Shown here: positions 25,933-34,203 of the stretch, piece after piece
How the letters are laid out: every line of letters begins with the position of its first letter
How positions within the stretch are numbered: position 1 is the stretch's first letter
Assembly: GCF_030929595.1 (NCBI RefSeq)
Contig: NZ_JAVFVR010000003.1
Coordinates: 1 to 64,000 of the forward strand
Length of the DNA stretch: 64,000 nucleotides
Direction of reading: 5' to 3'
From: Flavobacterium sp. LHD-85
GTDB lineage: Bacteria > Bacteroidota > Bacteroidia > Flavobacteriales > Flavobacteriaceae
Translations under genes and position numbers: made by a program
The notes under the pieces: generated by a model
Seen by the model: the letters and a program-made list of their open reading frames with translations, nothing else
Told to the model about the DNA's origin: nothing
Databases searched by the model: none

Positions 25933-25970
25933 AAAAAGGCAGACTTTATAATTACAAGTCTGCCTTTTTT
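25933..25970 (+). terminator. Terminator after rhodanese gene
   Basis: Stem AAAAAGGCAGACTT / AAGTCTGCCTTTTT with a T-run. It also faces the converging peptidase gene. Confidence 0.88.
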
Positions 25971-26040
25971 ATTTGTGATTATATATGGCTTTAAAAGTAT
26001 TGCAGAAAATTTGTTGCCATAACATAAGTTTTAGCTTTTA

Positions 26041-28434
26041 TTAAGGTTGCGGTTGCGTAACGGGCTTGATGCTGTCTTTTGGAACAGCCAAGCTATCTGC
26101 CGGAACTACAGGCTCAATTGGTTTTACAGGTGGTGTGTATCGTTTGATTTTCTGCTGAATCATAACAGCATCATTTAATACAAACGGTGTTGGCATCATC
26201 CAATTTTCTCTTGGCTTAACATTTAATAACGGATTGCTCATTAAATCAAAAGAGCTTTCAATTAAATCCATATCAAAAATAGCCAATTTGTTGATGTAGA
26301 AATCCATTTCAAGCGGTTCGTTGCCTACAACATAATAGCATAAAATTTTGCTGCCTTCTCTTTCAAAACGATTTCCTTTTTCGCCAGAAGTTGACACTCC
26401 ATTTGCTTTAAAGTTATAGAACGTCATTTTTGGATTTGCATAAATATCGTAACGGTTTACTTTTCTGTTTGGAGTAATTCGGATTTTTAAATATCTATTA
26501 TTTCCAATAACGCTGTCTCTCAGAAACTGAATTGTTGGTTTTGGCAGATTAACAACAGGGGCAAAAGCGCTGTACGTAAATGTTGTATTGTATTTGCTTG
26601 ATAGCGGAAGTGTATTTAAACCCACTGCTTTTTGGTTTTTCTCACCTAGATAAGATCTGGTCCAATCGTCCAAATTCGTATCATAAGTCGTCCAAACAGC
26701 AGAATTATTGTCGGCATTATAAACATAAAGTAAGCTGTTTGATTTGGCTTTGCCGTATTCGTAACCTGAGTTGTATCCTGCGTAAGCGAAAAATGCGATA
26801 GAAGTAAGGAAGAATACAATGATCCAAGCTCCTTTTTTAGCAAAATCTCCAAATATTGGAAGTAATAATCCGAACAATAGAACGGTTAAAATAGCACTTC
26901 CATACAATATTTTAAGACCTAAACCAATTGGAAACATTACAATAAAAGGTGCTACAATGGCTAAAGCAGGAATAGAGAATATTAAATTCATTGCTAAACT
27001 ATAATGTTGCGTGAAGACAAAAATTCCGAATAGCAATATTCCGAAATAAACAGGAATAATTAAGAAACCAGCCCCCGTTAAGCTGTTGGCTAAAAAGGCG
27101 TTAATGATAATCCAAAGCAATAAAGGAGCCACAAAATGGTTCATGGTAGTTTTAGCTTCAGAGAAATGATGGTAGAAAGCAAAACAAATCGCAATGCTTA
27201 AAGTAACAAAAGCACCAATATAAGCATGACCATTATAGGTAAATCCGTTTAAAAGATCAGAGTACTGCGGATAAATTTCAAGAATAAGTTTCCATCCTAG
27301 AAATGTGACCAATCCTGCAATTATAATGGATCCTAAAAGCGGAACAAAACCTTTGAATATTTCGGTGAAAGTGATGATTCTTTTTACTCTTCCGACAAAA
27401 ATGAATAGAACCAATAGTCCAAAAGCAATCAGCGTCATTGGCATTACCCAAGTAAACGGATAACTAATGAATGAAAAAGGCGCACTGAAATAAACATTAT
27501 CTTCTGTAGATTCTGTTTGGTTCAAATCAATGTTTGTAAAGTATTTTAGCAAAGGCATGATGTAAGTGCCTTGATGCGCTAAGGTAGTTTTGTTTAAATG
27601 TTGAATATCATCTTGCTGTGTATGATAGTTGAAATGTCCATCAATAAAAGCAAAATTGAATCCCTGAATATTTCCTTGTTCTCTAAAAACAGTTAAATCA
27701 GTATCATTTGGAAGCATTTTATAAATGCTGTACATCAAAGAATTTGAAACAGGATGAGAAGGCTTTGCTTTAGTAAATTCCTCAACCAGAGCCTGATTTC
27801 CTTTGTTGGTTTCCATCAGCATATAACTTGGACCTGAAGTTCCTCTTGCTTCAAAGTTTAAAACCAAACCAACGTCTTTTGCCCAAGGATGTTTGTTTAC
27901 AAATAAAGCAGCACCGTTTAATCCTAATTCTTCGGCATCAGAGAACAATATGATAATATCGTTTTTTTGAGGATGTTTGGAGTATAAAAAGGCACGTACA
28001 CCTTCTAAAATTGTTGCAACACCAGAAGCATCATCGCTAGCACCTTTTGAGAAAGAATGCGGTGCACTGTCATAATGAGAAAGAAGTAAAAGTGCTTTTG
28101 TATTGTTTGTTCCTTTAATACGAGCCAAAATATTTTTTGACTTTACCAAAAGACCTTTATCATTTAGAGTAAAACCTTCCTGAACACTCGTTTCTAATCC
28201 AATTCTGTTTAATTCTAGTGTAAGATAATTAGCAACAAGTTCGTGATTAGTAGATCCAACATAGTGTGGTTTCTGTGCTATAATCCCAACCTGGTTAAAA
28301 GCTCTTTCGGTCGAAAATTCGGCAAGCGCTTCGTCGTCCTTAGAGATTCCTTGCGGCATCATCGTGGCGTATATAATGCCAAGTAAAGCTAAAACGCAGA
28401 CTATGGCTAGAATTGAGGTGGGGTTTTTTCTCAT
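26041..28434 (-). CDS. Membrane-anchored M28 peptidase
   Basis: 797 residues. One N-terminal TM helix (~8-28) is followed by an M28 zinc-peptidase domain: H120 and D122 in SHYDSAP, the DDASGVAT loop (D134/D135) and E168/E169 in FSDAEELG. About nine TM helices occupy ~330-560, and a C-terminal extracytoplasmic domain (~570-760) ends in a Pro-rich tail. This layout resembles ER metallopeptidase 1 homologues of Bacteroidota. It is an aminopeptidase with the catalytic domain outside the membrane. It is downstream of the zinc-ribbon gene in the same direction. Confidence 0.92.
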   Translation of the reverse strand: MRKNPTSILAIVCVLALLGIIYATMMPQGISKDDEALAEFSTERAFNQVGIIAQKPHYVGSTNHELVANYLTLELNRIGLETSVQEGFTLNDKGLLVKSKNILARIKGTNNTKALLLLSHYDSAPHSFSKGASDDASGVATILEGVRAFLYSKHPQKNDIIILFSDAEELGLNGAALFVNKHPWAKDVGLVLNFEARGTSGPSYMLMETNKGNQALVEEFTKAKPSHPVSNSLMYSIYKMLPNDTDLTVFREQGNIQGFNFAFIDGHFNYHTQQDDIQHLNKTTLAHQGTYIMPLLKYFTNIDLNQTESTEDNVYFSAPFSFISYPFTWVMPMTLIAFGLLVLFIFVGRVKRIITFTEIFKGFVPLLGSIIIAGLVTFLGWKLILEIYPQYSDLLNGFTYNGHAYIGAFVTLSIAICFAFYHHFSEAKTTMNHFVAPLLLWIIINAFLANSLTGAGFLIIPVYFGILLFGIFVFTQHYSLAMNLIFSIPALAIVAPFIVMFPIGLGLKILYGSAILTVLLFGLLLPIFGDFAKKGAWIIVFFLTSIAFFAYAGYNSGYEYGKAKSNSLLYVYNADNNSAVWTTYDTNLDDWTRSYLGEKNQKAVGLNTLPLSSKYNTTFTYSAFAPVVNLPKPTIQFLRDSVIGNNRYLKIRITPNRKVNRYDIYANPKMTFYNFKANGVSTSGEKGNRFEREGSKILCYYVVGNEPLEMDFYINKLAIFDMDLIESSFDLMSNPLLNVKPRENWMMPTPFVLNDAVMIQQKIKRYTPPVKPIEPVVPADSLAVPKDSIKPVTQPQP

Positions 28435-28450
28435 GGTAAATTAATACTAA

Positions 28451-28798
28451 CTATATTTCTTTTTTAACAAGCATAAAATAATCATTGTCCAAGGAACGGT
28501 AGCCTTGGTCATACAAGAAATAATATGTATTTCCTGTCTTGGTCTGTAAGATGTTTGTAAAGAACTCAAAATCAAATCCTTTTGTTAATAGTTTGTCTCG
28601 AGAAGCTTTAGATTTTCCATCTACATTTAACTCTGCCAAAATACGGTAATTTTTGCGTAACTTGTTGTTTATATTTCGCATGAAATTCGTGCTATCTTTA
28701 TTTATTTTGTTATTGTAGGCATTTCGACAACTATCAGAACAGAATTTCTTGTCTTCTCGGCCGAAAATTTTGGTAGAACATTCGAGGCATGTTTTCAT
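28451..28798 (-). CDS. Small zinc-ribbon protein
   Basis: 115 residues. An N-terminal treble-clef-like site has C4, C7, C20 and C24 (CLEC and CSDSC), followed by a basic helical segment and a C-terminal part with FYFLYDQGYRSL-like aromatic residues. I do not recognise a named family. The start overlaps the stop of the GNAT-nitrilase gene by ATGA, so the two are translationally coupled. It may act on the same substrate or bind nucleic acid. Confidence 0.85.
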   Translation of the reverse strand: MKTCLECSTKIFGREDKKFCSDSCRNAYNNKINKDSTNFMRNINNKLRKNYRILAELNVDGKSKASRDKLLTKGFDFEFFTNILQTKTGNTYYFLYDQGYRSLDNDYFMLVKKEI

Positions 28799-30324
28799 GA
28801 ATTCATTTTTTTAATTTCGTAAAGATCTGTTCTTCGGTCTTTTAATGTTTTTACGCTACCATGTTCGTGAAGTTCTTTCAATAAATTTAAATCAACATCA
28901 ACAATAAGCGTCATTTCTGTGTTTGGAGTAGCTTCAGCTTTGATTCCATTACTTGGAAAAGCAAAATCAGATGGCGTAAATACAGAAGATTGCGCATATT
29001 GAATATCCATATTGTTCACTTTCGGAAGATTTCCAACGCAACCTGCTATGGCTACATAACACTCATTTTCGATGGCGCGTGCTTGCGAACAATGTTTTAC
29101 ACGGGTATAACCATTTTGAGTATCGGTCAAAAATGGTACAAAGAGAATATCCATTCCTTCATCTGCCAAAAGTCTCGAAAGTTCTGGAAACTCGACATCA
29201 TAGCAAATTAGAATTCCGATTTTTCCACAATCGGTATCAAAGGTTTTAAATTGAGATCCACCTTTCATTCCCCAATGTATAACTTCGTTGGGTGTGATAT
29301 GAATTTTGGTATACATTTCTGAAGTTCCGTCTCTTTTGCATAAAAAGCCAACATTATAGAGATTTCCGCCTTCTAAATAAGGCATACTTCCTGTAATAAT
29401 ATTGATGTTGTATGAAATGGCAAATTCCTGAAACTTTTTTCTAATAGGATCAGAGTGGCGAGCCAATTCTCGAATGGCTTCTGCTTCAGATAAGTGATTA
29501 TAATCGGCCATTAAAGGCGCAATAAACAATTCCGGAAATAAAGCAAAGTCAGAACCATAACCCGAAACAGCATCAATAAAAAATTCTGCTTGTTCAAAAA
29601 GTGCTTCAACATTATTAAGCGGACGCATCTGCCATTGAATTAATCCTAAACGGATAATGTTTTTCTTTAAATTAATCAGTTTCGGACTATCATCATAGTA
29701 AATATTGTTCCACTCTAATAAAACTGCAAATTCTTTCGATTCTTCGTCACCTTCCAAATAATTTTTGATGACTCTCAAAACGTGAAAATCATTGCTCAAT
29801 TGAAAAGAAAGAACAGGATCATACAATTCTTTGTTGCGCACTTTTTCTATATACGCTTTTGGAGACAGTTTTTTGGCGTGTTCTCTGTAATTTGGAATTC
29901 TTCCCGCAAAGACAATTGCTTTTAAATTCAGCTGTTCGCAAAGCTCCTTTCTTGCATCGTACAATCGGCGTCCTAAACGTAAGCCTCTATAATTTGGGTG
30001 AATAAAAACATCTATTCCGTATAAAATTTCCGCATTTGGATTATGGGTCGAGAAGGTATAGTTACCGCTAATCTGCTGATAATTATGTCTTTTTTCTACC
30101 AATTTTTCATCAACAATAAGAGATAGGGCAGAGCCAACTACTTTTCCATCAACCAAAATAACCAGCTGTCCTTCTGGAAAAATAGAAAGCAGTCTTTCTA
30201 TGTCGTCAGATCCCCAATAAGAATCTGCCATTTCTGGATATGATTCAATCATCGATTTCTTTAATTGTCTATAGTCCTCAATTTCAAGGTTTCGTAACTC
30301 TACTTTTTTAATTTTTGCCTGCAT
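28795..30324 (-). CDS. GNAT-nitrilase fusion (N-acetyltransferase/carbon-nitrogen hydrolase)
   Basis: 509 residues. The N-terminal GNAT domain (~8-160) contains HPNYRGLRLGRRLYDAR, a typical acetyl-CoA loop. The C-terminal nitrilase domain (~222-505) has the E-K-C triad E265 (FPELF), K340 (YTKIHITP) and C374 (LICYDVEFP). The fusion is a known Bacteroidota architecture, probably an amidohydrolase acting on an acylated amine. No signal peptide, so cytoplasmic. It has a well-formed promoter and is coupled to the zinc-ribbon gene. Confidence 0.93.
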   Translation of the reverse strand: MQAKIKKVELRNLEIEDYRQLKKSMIESYPEMADSYWGSDDIERLLSIFPEGQLVILVDGKVVGSALSLIVDEKLVEKRHNYQQISGNYTFSTHNPNAEILYGIDVFIHPNYRGLRLGRRLYDARKELCEQLNLKAIVFAGRIPNYREHAKKLSPKAYIEKVRNKELYDPVLSFQLSNDFHVLRVIKNYLEGDEESKEFAVLLEWNNIYYDDSPKLINLKKNIIRLGLIQWQMRPLNNVEALFEQAEFFIDAVSGYGSDFALFPELFIAPLMADYNHLSEAEAIRELARHSDPIRKKFQEFAISYNINIITGSMPYLEGGNLYNVGFLCKRDGTSEMYTKIHITPNEVIHWGMKGGSQFKTFDTDCGKIGILICYDVEFPELSRLLADEGMDILFVPFLTDTQNGYTRVKHCSQARAIENECYVAIAGCVGNLPKVNNMDIQYAQSSVFTPSDFAFPSNGIKAEATPNTEMTLIVDVDLNLLKELHEHGSVKTLKDRRTDLYEIKKMNS

Positions 30325-30340
30325 ATCGTAAGATTTATCT

Positions 30341-30371
30341 CAAATATACAAAAAACAAATTCCATTTACAA
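30341..30371 (-). promoter_or_regulatory. Promoter for GNAT-nitrilase operon
   Basis: On the minus strand TTG (30371-30369), 20 bp, then TATATTTG (30348-30341), 16 bp before the ATG at 30324. This fits the Bacteroidota TTG / TAnnTTTG pattern. Confidence 0.65.
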
Positions 30372-30501
30372 ACGGTTACAAATAGTTACAGTCGATAGTA
30401 AATAGTTAATAACCGACTGCCAGTATTGAGGTTTGCCATCTTTGCAGTGTTGAATTCGATAATCGATTCAAATTAATAGTAACATTAAAATAGTATACGC
30501 C

Positions 30502-30834
30502 ATGAGTGCAATTAGAAACAAAGTACAATTAATCGGGAATGTTGGTAATGACCCAGAAATTAAAACATTAGAAAGTGGTAGAAAACTTGCTCATCTTACG
30601 ATCGCAACAAATGAGATTTATAGAAACGATAAAGGCGAAAAAGTAGAACAAACAGAATGGCACCGAATAACAGCGTGGGGTAAAACGGCTGAGATAATTG
30701 AAAAGTATGTTGTAAAAGGGAAAGAAATAGCTGTTGAAGGGAAACTAACACACAGAAGCTATGATGATAAAAACGGAGAAAAGCGTTATATAACCGAAGT
30801 GGTTGTAAATGAAATTCTACTATTGAGTAAATAA
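30502..30834 (+). CDS. ssb: Single-stranded DNA-binding protein lacking the acidic tail
   Basis: 110 residues, only the OB-fold: NKVQLIGNVGNDPEIK, TIATNEIYRNDKGE, TEWHRITAWGKTAE and VEGKLTHRSYDDKNG. It ends in NEILLLSK, so the disordered linker and the conserved acidic DDDIPF-like tip used to recruit partners are absent. It binds single-stranded DNA as an oligomer. This may be a second, specialised SSB of the cell. It stands alone after a weak CATCTTTG box. Confidence 0.92.
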   Translation: MSAIRNKVQLIGNVGNDPEIKTLESGRKLAHLTIATNEIYRNDKGEKVEQTEWHRITAWGKTAEIIEKYVVKGKEIAVEGKLTHRSYDDKNGEKRYITEVVVNEILLLSK

Positions 30835-30858
30835 CGCTTTTGCTATATAAATTTTAAA

Positions 30859-31031
30859 ATATTCCATTAGGAATATCTCATCGGTAGAAAAAAAAGGTTT
30901 TGTTTACGTTGTGTCCTGTAGGGACACCTGATTTATGGAATAACAGATCTTTTTCACCAATCAAACGTTCCTACGGAACGTAAAACCGCAATTTAAATTG
31001 AATTCTACCAATGAGACATTCCTACGGAATG
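30859..31031. repeat. Four regularly spaced hairpins
   Basis: Hairpins ATATTCC/GGAATAT (30859-30876), GTGTCC/GGACAC (30911-30927), CGTTCC/GGAACG (30966-30980) and CATTCC/GGAATG (31017-31031) begin 51 to 55 bp apart. Most have a short TAC-like loop, and the linkers resemble each other in part. Confidence 0.88.
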
Positions 31032-31084
31032 ATTTTTTAGAAGTAGAAAATGATTTGCTAAATCGGAAAGTCCCAAAGTTCGAA

Positions 31085-31121
31085 TTAAACCCGACAGGTT
31101 TTAAAAACCTGTCGGGTTTAA
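31085..31121. repeat. AAACCCGACAGG inverted repeat
   Basis: Perfect palindrome TTAAACCCGACAGGTTTT with its complement (17-bp arms), just after the DUF2461 stop. A relative (AAACCTAACAGG) follows serS at 51041-51076. There is little T-run, so it is uncertain as a terminator. Confidence 0.8.
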
Positions 31122-31140
31122 TATTTTAAAGAAATTTTTT

Positions 31141-31833
31141 TTATAAAATTGAAACGCCATTAGCATCGGTTGTAAGCACTTCGCTCATATAATCAAAAAA
31201 AGGCCTCATATTTTTGAATGCGTCCAAAGCCATTTCTAAAAATTGCGGACTGAATACTTCATCATCAGTAAAACGTTTTATGACTAAGAATTGTTTGAAA
31301 CGTAGTAAATCAATAGCTGGATGATCAACATCAAAACCTTTTGGTTTTGTTTTGAGCTGTTCTCCTTGCAGAGTGCCAAAATTGCTTTTGAAAGAATCTG
31401 AATTCAGGATTTCCTGAAAGGTTTCGGGATCGTGGGCAAATTCAGTTCTTATTCGTTTTAAATCTGCAGCATTTGGCCCCCAAAATCCACCAGCGAAAAA
31501 ATTGTTCCCTTTTTCCAGATGGAAATAGTAACCGCCGCGTCTCGCTGCAGTTGCTCGAGTATAACTTCCGCCCCAAAATGTTTTGAAAGGAGTTTTGTCT
31601 TTAGAAAAACGTATGTCTCGATAAATTCTATAAACACTTTTTTTGCCCGAAGCATTTTCTAGAACATCACTTTTGGAAAGTTCTTTAAGTAGTGCGCCAG
31701 CAAAATTTTCAATATGATTGAGTTCTATCAAATATTGTGGTTTATGCTCTTCAAACCATGGTTTATTGTTGTTCATTTTCAGCTCAGCCAAAAAATCAAG
31801 ACTGGATTTGGGAATTGTAATATCGTTTTCCAT
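31141..31833 (-). CDS. DUF2461 family protein
   Basis: 230 residues from the ATG at 31833; upstream codons to 31866 are open but unconserved. Features: SSLDFLAELKMNNNKPWFEEHKPQY, DIRFSKDKTPFKTFWGG and GGYYFHLEKGNNFFAGGFW. This is the TIGR02453/DUF2461 family. Its molecular function is not established. Cytoplasmic. It follows the Cys-rich small gene with a terminator between them. Confidence 0.9.
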   Translation of the reverse strand: MENDITIPKSSLDFLAELKMNNNKPWFEEHKPQYLIELNHIENFAGALLKELSKSDVLENASGKKSVYRIYRDIRFSKDKTPFKTFWGGSYTRATAARRGGYYFHLEKGNNFFAGGFWGPNAADLKRIRTEFAHDPETFQEILNSDSFKSNFGTLQGEQLKTKPKGFDVDHPAIDLLRFKQFLVIKRFTDDEVFSPQFLEMALDAFKNMRPFFDYMSEVLTTDANGVSIL

Positions 31834-31875
31834 AATTGAATTTAAAAATCGAAAAATAAACTGCAATTTAAAACT

Positions 31876-31908
31876 AAAAAACCCACCAGAGAAATCTGAT
31901 GGGTTTTT
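31876..31908 (-). terminator. Terminator after the small Cys-rich gene
   Basis: Stem AAAAACCCAcCAGA / TCTGaTGGGTTTTT with a GAAA loop, reading on the minus strand just after the stop at 31919. Confidence 0.85.
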
Positions 31909-31918
31909 CTATATCGCG

Positions 31919-32098
31919 TTAAGCAGTTTTTTTGAATAAGTCAAACATAGGACAGCGCGAGCAGCGTTTCTTTTCGCTCTTTTTATATTTCTCACAGCAA
32001 GAAGATTTACAGTTTTCAATCTTCTTAATTTTATCAAGGATATCTTTCTTTTTCTTTTTATCCTTTTTTTTGTCCTTGTCTTTTTCTTTCTTGCTCAC
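31919..32098 (-). CDS. Small Lys-rich protein with Cys cluster
   Basis: 59 codons from a GTG at 32098 to a TAA at 31919, with a good ribosome-binding site (AGAGGA, ending 5 bp before the GTG on the minus strand). The N-terminal half is almost only Lys, Asp and Glu (KKEKDKDKKKDKKKKK). The C-terminal half reads ENCKSSCCEKYK and KRCSRCPMFDLFKKTA, five Cys in C-x3-CC and C-x2-C spacing that suggests a metal or Fe-S site. It has its own terminator. A plus-strand open frame overlaps it (31932-32117), but composition, RBS and Cys spacing favour the minus frame. Function unknown. Confidence 0.75.
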   Translation of the reverse strand: MSKKEKDKDKKKDKKKKKDILDKIKKIENCKSSCCEKYKKSEKKRCSRCPMFDLFKKTA

Positions 32099-32181
32099 TT
32101 TTTCCTCTGAATTTTAAAAACAGAGACAAATATAAATCAAAAAAGTTATTTTTAAACATTCTAAATAAACTTTAACTTTTT

Positions 32182-32700
32182 TTATTTAGGATTGATAGCA
32201 ATTGAACTTGTAACTGTTAATTGCTGAATATCACGATCAAACAAATAAAGTCCACCTTTGTCATCGCCAATTAAGTTGATTTTATCCAAAATAGATTTAG
32301 CTGTAGCCTCTTCCTCAATTTGTTCAGAAACGTACCATTGCAAGAAATTGTGTGTCGCATAATCTCTTTCTTCAAAAGTAATGTGCACTAATTCGTTGAT
32401 AGATTTCGAAACAAAAAGTTCGTGATTGTAAAGCTCCTCAAACATCTCTTTAAAAGTAGTATAAGTTGTTTTTGGCGCTTTAAGATCTGTTACCTGAGCG
32501 TGTCCTCCGCGTTCGTTTACATACTTAACTAGTTTAAGCATATGTGCGCGCTCTTCATCTGACTGTGTATACATAAATTGAGAGATTCCCTCTAATCCTT
32601 GTACTTCAGCCCAACAAGCCATAGAAAGATACGTTTGCGAAGATTCTGCTTCTATGCGGATTTGCTTGTTTAAAGCCGATTCAATATTTTTTGCTAACAT
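32182..32700 (-). CDS. ftnA: Ferritin
   Basis: 172 residues, usual bacterial ferritin length. Four-helix bundle with ferroxidase ligands in QIRIEAESSQTYLSMACW, YTQSDEERAHMLKLVKYV and the late YVSEQIEEEATAKSILDKI. It stores iron as a 24-mer in the cytoplasm. Single gene; neither a haem-binding motif nor a Fur-like operator was recognised. Confidence 0.95.
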   Translation of the reverse strand: MLAKNIESALNKQIRIEAESSQTYLSMACWAEVQGLEGISQFMYTQSDEERAHMLKLVKYVNERGGHAQVTDLKAPKTTYTTFKEMFEELYNHELFVSKSINELVHITFEERDYATHNFLQWYVSEQIEEEATAKSILDKINLIGDDKGGLYLFDRDIQQLTVTSSIAINPK

Positions 32701-32835
32701 AATAAGTGTCTTTTTTGTAAAATTAAGAAAAATTATTCATTTCATTTTTTAGAAACCTTTAAAACATTAGACTTTTGGGTTAACTCTCAATAAAATTTTG
32801 CTAATGAGACAATTTCTGGAATTATTTCTTAAACC

Positions 32836-32871
32836 AAAAAAGCCCTTAAGAGAATATCTTAAGGACTTTTT
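32836..32871 (-). terminator. Terminator after the OmpA-family gene
   Basis: Stem AAAAAGCCCTTAAG / CTTAAGGaCTTTTT downstream of the OmpA stop on the minus strand. Confidence 0.85.
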
Positions 32872-32891
32872 AATTCAAATCTAAAAATGAA

Positions 32892-34028
32892 CTATTTTAC
32901 AATAAAAGTAACTCTTCTAGCTAATCTTCTAGCTTCATCAGAATCTTTTTGAATAGATGTATCTGCGCCATTCGCAATAACATTTAAACGAGAAGAAGCG
33001 ATTCCAGCTTTTTCAAAAATAGTTTTTACGTTTGTCGCTCTCGTGTTAGATAGTTTTTCATTGTACTCCGCTTTTCCAACTTGGTCTGCATAACCAATAA
33101 GATCAAGAGAAGCAGAAGGGTTTTTTCTTAAGTAATTTAAAACCACATCAATAGCAGCAGTTGAGTTCTCGATTGGAGTTGTTTTGTTGAAATCGAAATA
33201 AACGCTGTAATACTTGTCATTAATCATTCTTCTGATTAATTCATTATCACTTGGTTGAGGTGTTCCTACTTGTTTTTCAATAACTACTTCTTTTTGCGTA
33301 GGTCTGTTTTTGATTTGTGTTTCAAGATCAGCTATTTTGCTTTCTAGAGCAGAAATATCGGCATTGTTGCCCTCACTTGCGATTACAGTCCAGTCAGCAT
33401 GTTTTGTGTTTTTACCTAAGTAAACATTTAAGCCAACAGTTCCGTTAAAAATCAATCCAGAAAAACCTCTGTTTTGAGCAACATACGCTCCATTAAAAGT
33501 ATGGTCTTGTGTTGAATTTAGAATAGTTGAGAAATCTCCAGTTAAAGCTATTCTGTCTGATAATCTTATCTGCCCAGTTACACCAGCAATAAAGTTACCT
33601 ACTTCGTCTGCTCCTTTAAAATTATCATTTCTTAACTGACCATAGCCAAAACCAGCATGTCCTAATAAACCAATGGTATTTGTCCAAGTTTCAAAATTCA
33701 TGATGCGTCCTAAGTTGGCAACAGCTTGTAAATCTACTCTATAGTATTTTGAGTCAAAATCAATAGAGCTTCCTTTTGCAGTAAAACTGTTGTATCCAAA
33801 ATCTGCTTTCAAACCAAATTTGTTGTTAAACATATAGCGAACTCCTAAATCTCCTGTCCATGGACTCACAGTGTTAGTTGTATAACCGTTATTAAATGGT
33901 CGTTGCGGTTTGTTAAAACCTGCGCCTAAATCTACAGACCATTTATTATAATTGCTATTGCTTTCTGTTTGTGCATGTACTCCAGTTAACGCTAGTGCAA
34001 ATGCAAGAGTCATTACAATTTTTTTCAT
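32892..34028 (-). CDS. OmpA-family outer membrane protein
   Basis: 378 residues. A signal peptide (cleavage after GVHAQ) is followed by an eight-strand-like barrel (~20-215), a short coiled segment (ALESKIADLETQIK, ~228-245) and a C-terminal OmpA domain. That domain has YYSVYFDFNKTTP, the peptidoglycan-binding IGYADQVGKAEYNEKLS, and LARRVTFIVK. It links the outer membrane to peptidoglycan. Single gene, probably abundant, with a strong terminator. Confidence 0.93.
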   Translation of the reverse strand: MKKIVMTLAFALALTGVHAQTESNSNYNKWSVDLGAGFNKPQRPFNNGYTTNTVSPWTGDLGVRYMFNNKFGLKADFGYNSFTAKGSSIDFDSKYYRVDLQAVANLGRIMNFETWTNTIGLLGHAGFGYGQLRNDNFKGADEVGNFIAGVTGQIRLSDRIALTGDFSTILNSTQDHTFNGAYVAQNRGFSGLIFNGTVGLNVYLGKNTKHADWTVIASEGNNADISALESKIADLETQIKNRPTQKEVVIEKQVGTPQPSDNELIRRMINDKYYSVYFDFNKTTPIENSTAAIDVVLNYLRKNPSASLDLIGYADQVGKAEYNEKLSNTRATNVKTIFEKAGIASSRLNVIANGADTSIQKDSDEARRLARRVTFIVK

Positions 34029-34203
34029 TATTTTTTGCTTTTAAATTTTCGTTCAAAACAACAACAAATTGTAAGTAAAAACTTTCTCTAAAAGTCAAAA
34101 AAGTATTAAAATAGGACAATAGCTTAAAGTTAACGACTTGAAATAAGGAGAATATTAAAAATAAACAGGAACTAGATGTTTTAAATTACTGATAAACAAT
34201 AGT

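Larger units (their letters stand above)
30835..31140. other. Intergenic region with hairpin array and a perfect inverted repeat
   Basis: 306 bp without genes, between ssb and the DUF2461 gene. It contains the four-hairpin array at 30859-31031 and the palindrome at 31085-31121. Nothing else was recognised. Confidence 0.75.

Noticed and set aside
31932-32117. Plus-strand Phe/Ser/Leu-rich 61-codon gene
   Set aside because: It is the complement of the Lys-rich small protein; the minus frame has an RBS and clustered Cys and is preferred.
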